Shown piece after piece: positions 6,730 to 12,739 of a stretch of 17,771 nt of DNA (positions are counted from its first letter, which is position 1; each line of letters opens with the position of its first letter). Origin of the DNA: Solirubrobacteraceae bacterium (GTDB lineage Bacteria > Actinomycetota > Thermoleophilia > Solirubrobacterales > Solirubrobacteraceae); the NCBI GenBank assembly GCA_025935735.1, contig JAICUS010000050.1, positions 1 through 17,771 on the forward strand. Direction: 5' to 3'. Under the pieces are notes generated by a model. That model saw nothing but the letters and a program-made list of their open reading frames with translations. It was not told the origin of the DNA and made no database searches. A program made the position numbers and the translations under genes.

Positions 6730-7569
6730 CTATCGGGGGAACGGCAGCAGCAGCTCGAGCAGGCGGTCCGGGGCCTCGAGCTGCGGCCGCGGGCCGCAGC
6801 CCTCGATCAGCTCGACCTGCGTGGTCGGCAGCGAGCCGAGGACGATGCGGGCGTTGCTGCGGGGGAGCATCCGGTCGTGGTCGCCCCACACGAGCAGCAC
6901 GGGGCAGCGGATGCCCACGAGGTCGAACGGGGCGGCCGAGAGCTCGGGCAGCAGGCCGCGGCCCGAGGCCAGCAGCGCGCGCGTCTCGGCGTCCTTGGCC
7001 AGCGCGTCGACCACGGCGCGCTGGGACTCGCTCGCGTCCTGCAGCGCCAGCCGGTCGTAGGCGCCGCGCTGGGCGTCGCGCACCAGCGCGTTGGGCACCG
7101 GGAGCGGCAGCGAGAGCAGCTTGCGGACGATCGGGTCCTCCTCGATCGCGTCGAACCAGGCGGGCGCCTCGAGGCCGTCCGGGGCCATCGGGACGACCCC
7201 GGCGAGCTCGACCGTCTCCTGCTCGGCCAGCCGCAGCGCCAGGCAGCCGCCGAGCGAGCTTCCGGCCACCACGACCGGCTCGCCGTCCGACCAGCCGCGC
7301 ACCAGCTCGGCCGCGAAGGCGTCCAGCTGCGGGAGCACGGCGCCGGGCTTGAGCGCGGTCGCCCGGCCGAAGCCCGGCAGGTCGACAGCGATGGCCCGCC
7401 GCTCGCGGGCGCTCAGCTCGGCCAGCACGGCCAGCCACACGTCGGCGGCGTCGCCCCAGCCGTGCAGCAGCACGATCCCCGGGCCCTCGCCGGCGCTCTC
7501 GAACGCGCGGGTGGAGTGGCCGGCGACGTCGATCCGATGCTCGAAGAGCGCCTCCATCGAGTCAGGCAT
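6730..7569 (-). CDS. Alpha/beta-hydrolase fold protein lacking the expected catalytic histidine
   Basis: A 279-residue cytoplasmic alpha/beta-hydrolase. Visible family features are the oxyanion motif LLHGWG (34-39), DLPGFG (63-68), the nucleophile elbow GSSLGG with S105, and the acid D232 in LLVWGDHD. The catalytic histidine normally found in the next loop (usually of the form GCGHxPQLExP) is absent: the sequence reads GCGPRPQLEAP, with P260 at the expected position and no other histidine after residue 231. The enzyme may therefore be inactive, use a different mechanism, or act as a binding protein. The substrate is unknown. The gene follows the SDR gene on the same strand with a 21-nt gap and is probably co-transcribed with it. 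A second in-frame ATG at codon 5 is an alternative start. Confidence 0.88.
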   Translation of the reverse strand: MPDSMEALFEHRIDVAGHSTRAFESAGEGPGIVLLHGWGDAADVWLAVLAELSARERRAIAVDLPGFGRATALKPGAVLPQLDAFAAELVRGWSDGEPVVVAGSSLGGCLALRLAEQETVELAGVVPMAPDGLEAPAWFDAIEEDPIVRKLLSLPLPVPNALVRDAQRGAYDRLALQDASESQRAVVDALAKDAETRALLASGRGLLPELSAAPFDLVGIRCPVLLVWGDHDRMLPRSNARIVLGSLPTTQVELIEGCGPRPQLEAPDRLLELLLPFPR

Positions 7570-7590
7570 ACCCGTTGGAGGCGGCGCGCC

Positions 7591-8265
7591 CTACACGGGG
7601 ACGGCGGCGCCGGTGATCGCGGCCGACGCGTCGTCGCACAGGAAGGCCACGACTCGGGCAATCCGCTCGGGCGGGACGAGCTTGTGGTGCTCGGACTCCG
7701 GCATCGCCGCGCGGTTGGCCGGCGTGTCGATCTGCGTCGGCACGATCGCGTTGCAGCGGATGCCGTCCGGGCGCCCCTCCTCGGCCACCGCGCGGGCGAA
7801 CGCGATCACCGCGGCCTTGGACGCCGCGTAGCCGGCGCCGCCGGCGAACGGGTTCAGCGCGGCGCTGGAGCCGACGCAGACGATCGCGCCGCCGCCGCTC
7901 GCCTGCAGGCGCGGCAGCGTGGCCTGCGTCATCAGGTACGTCGGGCGCAGGTTGAGCGCGAACATCCGCTCGAAGTCCGCCAGCGGCGTCTCGGCCACCG
8001 GCTGGCCGGCCGCGAAGCCGCCGACCAGGTTGACCAGCGCCCGCAGCGGCGCGCCCTCCTCGGACACGGCCGCGCGCAGCGCGCGCGAGACGTCGTCGGG
8101 GTCGGTCAGGTCGGCCACCACCGTGGTCAGGGCGTCGCGCTCGTCGAGGTCGCCCTCCCGCTCGAGCGGGACGACGACGCGCCAGCCGGCGCGGATGAGC
8201 GCGTCCACCACGGACCGGCCGAGCCCGCCGGCCCCACCGGTTACGAGTGCGCTGCGATCGGGCAT
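7591..8265 (-). CDS. Short-chain dehydrogenase/reductase (SDR)
   Basis: A 224-residue classical SDR, an NAD(P)-dependent oxidoreductase of unknown substrate. The cofactor motif TGGAGGLG is at 9-16, DLT at 52-54 is the usual adenine-site acidic residue region, and NLVGG at 79-83 replaces the more common NNAG. The catalytic set is N105, a serine at 133 or 134 (GSSAAL), Y146 and K150 in GYAASK. The protein ends soon after the conserved ITGAAVPV stretch, so it is short but complete. I chose the ATG at 8265 because it starts just before the Rossmann fold and a TATCCT hexamer sits 6 nt upstream; the open frame continues a further 160 codons upstream only as antisense to the next gene. It is the first gene of a two-gene unit with the alpha/beta-hydrolase and is divergent from the HD-domain gene. 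Confidence 0.9.
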   Translation of the reverse strand: MPDRSALVTGGAGGLGRSVVDALIRAGWRVVVPLEREGDLDERDALTTVVADLTDPDDVSRALRAAVSEEGAPLRALVNLVGGFAAGQPVAETPLADFERMFALNLRPTYLMTQATLPRLQASGGGAIVCVGSSAALNPFAGGAGYAASKAAVIAFARAVAEEGRPDGIRCNAIVPTQIDTPANRAAMPESEHHKLVPPERIARVVAFLCDDASAAITGAAVPV

Positions 8266-8277
8266 GAGGCGAGGATA
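8266..8277 (-). promoter_or_regulatory. Putative leaderless -10 element before the SDR gene
   Basis: On the minus strand TATCCT (8277-8272) is followed by CGCCTC and directly by the ATG at 8265. It fits a TANNNT -10 with transcription starting at the start codon. The two leading bases TA belong to the left arm of the inverted repeat at 8276-8311. Confidence 0.5.
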
Positions 8278-8311
8278 GGCGCCCGCCCAAACCCGTCCGG
8301 CGCGGCGCCTA
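8276..8311. repeat. Inverted repeat TAGGCGCC / GGCGCCTA between divergent promoters
   Basis: TAGGCGCC at 8276-8283 and its exact reverse complement GGCGCCTA at 8304-8311 are separated by 20 bp. Each arm runs into the first two bases of one of the two opposed -10 hexamers, so the promoters share an identical GGCGCCTA stretch. The arrangement could be a shared operator, or two copies of an extended promoter sequence facing outward. Confidence 0.5.
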
Positions 8312-8323
8312 GGGTTCCGGGCC
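8310..8323 (+). promoter_or_regulatory. Putative leaderless -10 element before the HD-domain gene
   Basis: TAGGGT at 8310-8315 is followed by TCCGGGCC and the GTG at 8324. The spacing puts the transcription start at or 1-2 nt before the start codon, and there is no ribosome-binding site. Its first two bases are the end of the right arm of the inverted repeat. Confidence 0.5.
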
Positions 8324-9247
8324 GTGGACGTCCGGCAGCTCACCCACGGCCAAGAGCTCGACCAGGTGCTGCTGGTCCGCGAGCGGGTCGGGCGCGACGG
8401 CGGGCGCTCGTGGCGGCTCGTGCTGGGCGACCGGACGGGCTCGCTGGAGGCGACCGTGGACGGCGAGCTGGCGGCCGGCTGTGCGCCCGGGGCGTGCGTG
8501 CGCGTGGCCGGGTACGTCGAGCCGCAGGGGCGCCTCGCGGTCCGCTCGCTGCGCCCCGCCGCCGCCCACGAGTACGCGCTGGCCGACCTGCTGGACGGCC
8601 CGCGGATCGCCGCCGAGCGCATGGAGGCCGACCTGCGCGAGCTGGTGGGCACGGTCCAGTGCCGGCACCTGCGCGCGCTGCTGGAGCGGGTGTTCGCGCC
8701 CGGCTCGGACACCTGGGAGGCGTTCCGCGCGGCGCCCGCGGCCAAGCGCTACCACCAGGCCTACCGCCACGGGCTGCTCGAGCACTCGCTCACCGTGGCC
8801 CAGGGCGTGTCGGCGCTCTCCTCCACGTTCGGCGGCGTGGACCGCGACGTCGCGGTGACCGGCGCGCTGCTGCACGACATCGGCAAGCTCGACGCCTACA
8901 CGAGCGACCCACTGGCCATCGACCTGACGGACCTCGGCCGCCTGCAGGGCGAGATCGCGCTCGGCTACTACCGCGTCCGCCGGCTCATCGAGGACCTGCC
9001 GGGCTTCCCGCCCGAGCTCGCGGCCGCCGTCCTGCACATCATCCTCAGCCACCACGGCCAGCTCGAGCACGGCTCGCCGGTCGTCCCCGCGACGCGCGAG
9101 GCCACGCTCGTGCACATGATCGACAACCTGGGCGGGCGCCTGGGCTCGTTCGACCGTCTGGAGAAGGCGCTGCCCGACGGCTCGCGCTGGTCGGGCTACG
9201 ACCGCGCGCTCGGCGGCGGCGCCTGGTTCGCCTCCCGGGCGGCCTAG
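8324..9247 (+). CDS. OB-fold plus HD-domain protein, YhaM-like 3'-5' exoribonuclease candidate
   Basis: A 307-residue protein with an N-terminal OB-type nucleic-acid-binding region (about 10-80: SWRLVLGDRTGSLEATVDGE, VRVAGYVEPQGRLAV). A metal-dependent HD phosphohydrolase domain follows (about 145-285). Probable metal ligands are H154 in HGLLEHSLTV, H184 and D185 in LLHDIGKLDAY, H243/H244 in ILSHHGQLEHG, and D267 in HMIDNLGG. OB plus HD is the architecture of the YhaM/CBF1 family, which degrades single-stranded RNA or DNA from the 3' end. RYHQAYRHGLLEHS and SHHGQLEHGSPV are typical of that family. The GTG start is supported by the adjacent -10-like hexamer. Its TAG stop shares one base with the GTG of the bicupin gene, so the two are likely translationally coupled. 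Confidence 0.88.
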   Translation: MDVRQLTHGQELDQVLLVRERVGRDGGRSWRLVLGDRTGSLEATVDGELAAGCAPGACVRVAGYVEPQGRLAVRSLRPAAAHEYALADLLDGPRIAAERMEADLRELVGTVQCRHLRALLERVFAPGSDTWEAFRAAPAAKRYHQAYRHGLLEHSLTVAQGVSALSSTFGGVDRDVAVTGALLHDIGKLDAYTSDPLAIDLTDLGRLQGEIALGYYRVRRLIEDLPGFPPELAAAVLHIILSHHGQLEHGSPVVPATREATLVHMIDNLGGRLGSFDRLEKALPDGSRWSGYDRALGGGAWFASRAA

Positions 9248-10167
9248 TGGGGCCACTAGTGGTCCACGGGCTGCCGTTCCGCGTCGAGGACGTCCCCGCC
9301 CAGCGCTGGGAGCAGGGCGAGCTGGCGGCCACCCGCCGCCGTCTCGGGCGGGCGGCCGGCGCGAAGCGGCTGGGCGTCGCGCTGATCGAGATCGACCCGG
9401 GGCGGCGCTCGACGCCGCCGCACAGCCACGCCGACGAGGACGAGGCGTTCCTCGTGCTCGCCGGCAGCGGCCTCAGCTACCAGGTCGCCCCGGGCGGCGA
9501 GGCGCGCACGTACGCGGTCGGCGTGGACGACCTGCTGTGGCACCCGTCCGGCGGCGACGCGCACACGCTGGTCGCCGGCGAGGACGGGCTCACCGTGCTC
9601 GTCGTGGCCGAGGGCTCGCGGACGCACATCACCGTCCTGCCGCGGACCGGCCAGTTCTGGCTCGGCCCGTGGTGGTCGCCCGCGGACACGCCGCATCCCT
9701 ACGCCGCGGACGCCGCGCACGGCCCGCTCGAGCTCCCGGCGCCCACCGCCGAGCGCCCGCCGACCATCCGCAATCTGGCCGAGCTGCCGGTCAGCGAGGG
9801 GCGCGAGGGCCGGCTCGCCTACGCCACCCGCAGCACGTACGACATGGGCGCCGACAAGCTCGTGCTGGCGCAGGACGAGATGCCGCCGGACACCCATAAC
9901 ACCGACCTGCACTTCCACTCGGCGCGCGAGGAGGCGTGGTTCGTGCGCTCCGGCGGCGGCGTCGCCCGCCTCGGCGACGACGCCCACCCGCTCGGCGCCG
10001 GCTCGTTCTGGCTGCGGCGCGAGAACACGGGCGTCGGCCACCGCGTCGAGGTCGGTCCCGAGGGCATGCGTCTGGTGACGATGGGCGACCTGATCCCGGG
10101 CGACGTCGTCGTCTATCCCGAGAAGCGGACCTTCAAGCCGGCCCGCGGCCTCGAGCTTCCCTTCTGA
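9247..10167 (+). CDS. Bicupin domain protein
   Basis: A 306-residue protein with two cupin barrels. The first carries HSHADEDEAFLVLAGSG (about 59-75) with H59, H61 and E64 or E66 as probable metal ligands. The second carries DLHFHSAREEAWFVRSG (about 220-236) with H222, H224 and E228 or E229, followed by the usual GAGSFW and GHRVEVG strands. Both appear able to bind metal. Cupins include dioxygenases, isomerases, epimerases and regulators; nothing here decides among these. The GTG at 9247 overlaps the TAG of the HD-domain gene by one base (TAGTG). A second GTG at 9259 with GGGG 6 nt before it is an equally good start and would give 302 residues. The gene ends 6 nt before the end of the convergent catabolic operon. 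Confidence 0.85.
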   Translation: MGPLVVHGLPFRVEDVPAQRWEQGELAATRRRLGRAAGAKRLGVALIEIDPGRRSTPPHSHADEDEAFLVLAGSGLSYQVAPGGEARTYAVGVDDLLWHPSGGDAHTLVAGEDGLTVLVVAEGSRTHITVLPRTGQFWLGPWWSPADTPHPYAADAAHGPLELPAPTAERPPTIRNLAELPVSEGREGRLAYATRSTYDMGADKLVLAQDEMPPDTHNTDLHFHSAREEAWFVRSGGGVARLGDDAHPLGAGSFWLRRENTGVGHRVEVGPEGMRLVTMGDLIPGDVVVYPEKRTFKPARGLELPF

Positions 10168-10173
10168 GGCTCC

Positions 10174-10572
10174 TCAAACGCCCTCGAGCAGCGTCCCCAC
10201 GGCCTCTCTGAGGGGTGTGCCCGGCGCGATCCCGGCCGCGCGCGCCGCCTGGTTGACGTGCGTGAGCACGCCCGACTCCCAGGTGTCGCGCGCGTCGCCG
10301 ATCCGCGCCGTCTGGTGCCCGACGGTCCCGCTGACGATCCCCTGCTCGTCCAGCATCCGCAGCCCCACGAGGCCCGCCTGGTCCTTGCCGACCCCAGCGT
10401 CGTTGAAGAACGCCGCCCGCAGCGCGACGCCCGACGCGATGGCGCCCGCGCTCTGGCCGCCGTGGGAGCCGGTCACGATCACGGTGCCCGCATCGTCCGG
10501 GTTGACCTCGGACACCGAATCCAGCAGGGTCACGGCGATCCCGCCGAGGGTGGCGACTGCATCTGTCCTCAC
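10174..10572 (-). CDS. Small conserved-looking protein of unknown function, last gene of the sugar-acid operon
   Basis: A 132-residue soluble protein with no signal peptide or membrane segment. I cannot assign a family. It has three motif-like blocks: VIVTGSHGGQSAG (31-43), AAFFNDAGVGKDQAGL (53-68) and GHQTARIGDARDTW (85-98), with small and acidic residues placed as in an active site or nucleotide/phosphate-binding protein. The start is well supported: the GTG at 10572 has AAGGAG 5 nt upstream and overlaps the aldolase stop as GTGA. Reading the frame further upstream only gives antisense-type composition over the aldolase gene. As the last gene of the operon, coupled to the HpcH/HpaI aldolase, it probably acts in the same pathway, perhaps as an isomerase, lyase or accessory subunit. 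That is an inference from context only. Confidence 0.82.
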   Translation of the reverse strand: MRTDAVATLGGIAVTLLDSVSEVNPDDAGTVIVTGSHGGQSAGAIASGVALRAAFFNDAGVGKDQAGLVGLRMLDEQGIVSGTVGHQTARIGDARDTWESGVLTHVNQAARAAGIAPGTPLREAVGTLLEGV

Positions 10573-11363
10573 GTTCGCTCCTTTTCCGTCGAGGTTTGCC
10601 TCGGATCCGCGCGCGCGGCCTCCAGCAGCGTCGCCATCCCGTGGCGCAGGCAGTCGGTGTCGTAGCCCAACCCGAGCACGCGGTCGCCCCGGCGGCGACA
10701 CTCGCGCACGCCCTCGGGGCCCCCGGCCACCACGCCCACGGCGCACCCGTGGGCGGCGGCCGCGTCGCGGATGCGCTCGACCTCGGCGGTCACCTCCGGC
10801 GCGAGCCACTGGCCGACGAATCCGCGGCTGGCCGACAGGTCGCCGGTGCCGATGAAGATCGCATCGATCCCGTCGACCGCGACGATCTCCTCGATCGCCT
10901 CCGAGGCCTCCGGGGTCTCCACGATCGGGATGACCAGCCCGCCGCGCGCCACGCGGGCGACATAGTCCGCGGTCGCGCGACCCCAGCGCATGGCGCGCTC
11001 CTGGCCCAGCGTGCGGTGGCCGTGCGGCGGGTAGCGCGAGTTGTCGACCGCCCACCGAACCTCGTGCGCGCTGCGCACGAGCGGCAGCAGCACGGCGTCG
11101 GCACCCAGGTCCAGCGCGCGCTTGAGCGACTGCAGCTCGAGCGCGGGGATTCGCACGAACACGCCCAGGCAGGTGCCGTGCGCGGCGCTGAGGTGGCGAT
11201 GGACGTCGTCCCAGCCGAGATGCCCGTGCTCCAGGTCCAGGCAGACGTAGTCCAGGCCGGCGTCCGCGGCCAGCTCCGTGACCTCGGAGCTCGCCAGGCG
11301 CACCCACAGCCCGCAGGTCGTCTCGCCCGCGCGGATCCGCTCGACGATCCCGTGCTCGCCCAT
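10569..11363 (-). CDS. HpcH/HpaI class II pyruvate-type aldolase
   Basis: A 264-residue metal-dependent aldolase of the HpcH/HpaI family, which cleaves 4-hydroxy-2-oxo acids (or related keto-sugar acids) to pyruvate plus an aldehyde. The catalytic residues known from HpaI are all present, at nearly the same numbering: H46 in DLEHGHLGWDD, R71 in FVRIPA, and metal ligands E149 in IPIVETPEA and D175 in IGTGDLSASRG. GCAVGVVAGG near 220 and the LGLGYDTDCLRHG end are typical. The ATG at 11363 follows the kinase stop by 2 nt, with GGAGGG 6 nt upstream. Its stop overlaps the GTG of the small downstream protein (GTGA). The natural substrate is probably the sugar-acid intermediate of this operon, and could be a 2-keto-3-deoxy acid. 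No such step is part of the known D-apionate route, which makes its presence notable. Confidence 0.92.
   Translation of the reverse strand: MGEHGIVERIRAGETTCGLWVRLASSEVTELAADAGLDYVCLDLEHGHLGWDDVHRHLSAAHGTCLGVFVRIPALELQSLKRALDLGADAVLLPLVRSAHEVRWAVDNSRYPPHGHRTLGQERAMRWGRATADYVARVARGGLVIPIVETPEASEAIEEIVAVDGIDAIFIGTGDLSASRGFVGQWLAPEVTAEVERIRDAAAAHGCAVGVVAGGPEGVRECRRRGDRVLGLGYDTDCLRHGMATLLEAARADPRQTSTEKERT
10573..10583 (-). promoter_or_regulatory. Strong ribosome-binding site deciding the start of the 132-residue protein
   Basis: On the minus strand AAGGAG (10583-10578) lies 5 nt before the GTG at 10572, inside an A-rich stretch at the end of the aldolase gene. It fixes the start of the small downstream gene, which has no ATG. 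A small stem (CGAGG at 10590-10594 with CCTCG at 10599-10603) lies just upstream. Confidence 0.7.
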
Positions 11364-11365
11364 CG

Positions 11366-12739
11366 TCAGCCCTCCACCCCTCGCCAGCATCCCGTCTGCA
11401 CCTGCCCGAACAGATCCGTGCCGCCGACCTGGCCGCCCTTGAGCAGGACCTCGAGCCCGTCCCAGCCCGGCGCGTGCGAGCGCAGGCGGCAGAGGAACCC
11501 GGCCGGCACGACGGCGCCGAGGACCTCCAGGCCCCAGGCGTCCAGCTCCCCGACCGTGCAGCCGCACGTGTCGCCGCCGGCCACGAGCATGCGGGTCAGG
11601 CCCTCGCCGCGCGCCACGCGCACGAGCGTCGCGAACGCGCGGCCGACCACTGGCGCGAGGCCGCCCGGCCCGAGGCCGGCCCGCTCGGCCGCCGCCGCCC
11701 CCGCGGCGACGCCGGGATCCTCCGGCCCCGCCGCGGTGAACACGACCACCGAGCGCCCCGCGCGCAGCGCGTCGAGCACCGCCGCGCACGCCTGCTCGAG
11801 CGCGGCCGCGCCGTCGGCGATCAGCTCGGCGGCGCCCAGTGGGACCGCGGCCCACCCGCGGTCGAGCGCCGCCCGGATCTGGGCCGCGGTCTGCGCCGAG
11901 CAGCTGCCCGACACGACGAGCAGCCGGTCGACGGCGGAGCGCGGGGCGATGAAGTCACCCGGCGGGACCGGGTCGTCGCCGAGGAACCCGGCCATGCCGT
12001 AGCTCAGCCCGCCGGAACCGATGGTGAACGCGGGCGCCTCGCCGTCGCGGGCGGGCAGCAGCGCGCCGATCCGGCGCAGGTCGTCGTTGGTCAGCGCGTC
12101 GAGCACCGCGAGGTCGGCCCCGGCGGCCGCCGCCTCGATGGCGCGCTCGAGCCGGCCCGGCGCCCCCTGGACCGCCCGAATGTCCACATAGCCGATCCGC
12201 AGGCTGGTCTGCTTGCTGAGATGACGCCCGAGGTCGGCCTCGCGCATCGGCGTCACCGCATGCTCGGCCGTCGCGGGATTTCGGTCCAGGCGCATCACCG
12301 CGCCGGCGTGCGCGGCGAAGTGGTTCCCGAAAGCGGTGTAGCGGCCGAACTCCGGCTGCGCCGGCAGGACGGGGATCGTGGCGGGCCCGAAAACCTCGCG
12401 GCCCACTTCGGCCGCGCGTCCGATGCTCCCGACGTCGGGCCCGGAGTCGAACGTGGAGCAGACCTTGTACTGGACCACCCGCGGGCGCAGACGGGCCAGC
12501 GCCGCGAAGCCATGGCGCAGCTCGGCCGCGAGCGCGTCGGCGGACAGCGACCGGGTGATCCCCGCCACCCCGACGACGTCGAAGTCGTCCAGCTCGCCCA
12601 TCGCCTGCTCGAGCGCCTCGAGCGAGAGCAGCAGGACCGAGCGCCAGCCGAAGCGCGCGAACTGGCCGAGCGCATCGGTCGAGCCGGTGAAGTCGTCGCC
12701 GTAGAAGCAGGCCAGCGGGCGGCGGCGGGCCGGGGCCAT
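11366..12739 (-). CDS. Four-carbon acid sugar kinase family protein (DUF1537; OiaK/OtnK-like)
   Basis: A 457-residue kinase of the DUF1537 family, which phosphorylates acid sugars such as 3-oxo-tetronates or 3-oxo-isoapionate using ATP. The N-terminal sugar-binding domain shows GDDFTGSTDAL (14-24), YKVCSTFDSGPDVGSIGRA (91-109), PAQPEFGRYTAFGNHFA and the VTPMREADL...LSKQT stretch. The C-terminal nucleotide-binding domain shows LVVSGSCSAQTAAQI, AGGDT (387-391) and KGGQVGGTDLF near the end. Length and order are normal. The ATG at 12739 overlaps the stop of the RuBisCO-like gene (TGATG); the GTG one codon earlier (12742) would give a GTGA overlap instead. Direct coupling to a RuBisCO-like protein favours an OiaK-like role (3-oxo-isoapionate kinase) over the tetronate kinases, which usually neighbour a class II OtnC aldolase. 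The exact substrate cannot be read from sequence. Confidence 0.92.
   Translation of the reverse strand: MAPARRRPLACFYGDDFTGSTDALGQFARFGWRSVLLLSLEALEQAMGELDDFDVVGVAGITRSLSADALAAELRHGFAALARLRPRVVQYKVCSTFDSGPDVGSIGRAAEVGREVFGPATIPVLPAQPEFGRYTAFGNHFAAHAGAVMRLDRNPATAEHAVTPMREADLGRHLSKQTSLRIGYVDIRAVQGAPGRLERAIEAAAAGADLAVLDALTNDDLRRIGALLPARDGEAPAFTIGSGGLSYGMAGFLGDDPVPPGDFIAPRSAVDRLLVVSGSCSAQTAAQIRAALDRGWAAVPLGAAELIADGAAALEQACAAVLDALRAGRSVVVFTAAGPEDPGVAAGAAAAERAGLGPGGLAPVVGRAFATLVRVARGEGLTRMLVAGGDTCGCTVGELDAWGLEVLGAVVPAGFLCRLRSHAPGWDGLEVLLKGGQVGGTDLFGQVQTGCWRGVEG

Noticed and set aside
5579..7438. Long minus-strand frame across the L,D-transpeptidase and hydrolase genes
   Set aside because: Its Arg/Pro/Ala-rich, motif-free translation is a frame shadow of two clearly recognisable genes.
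6289..9246. A very long plus-strand open frame running into the bicupin gene
   Set aside because: Most of it is antisense to the L,D-transpeptidase, hydrolase and SDR genes, with arginine/glycine-rich shadow composition; only the part from 9247 codes for a recognisable protein.
10165..10176. TGAGGCTCCTCA palindrome between the convergent bicupin and small-protein genes, as a terminator
   Set aside because: A 5-bp stem with a 2-nt loop cannot form a stable hairpin and no U-run follows.
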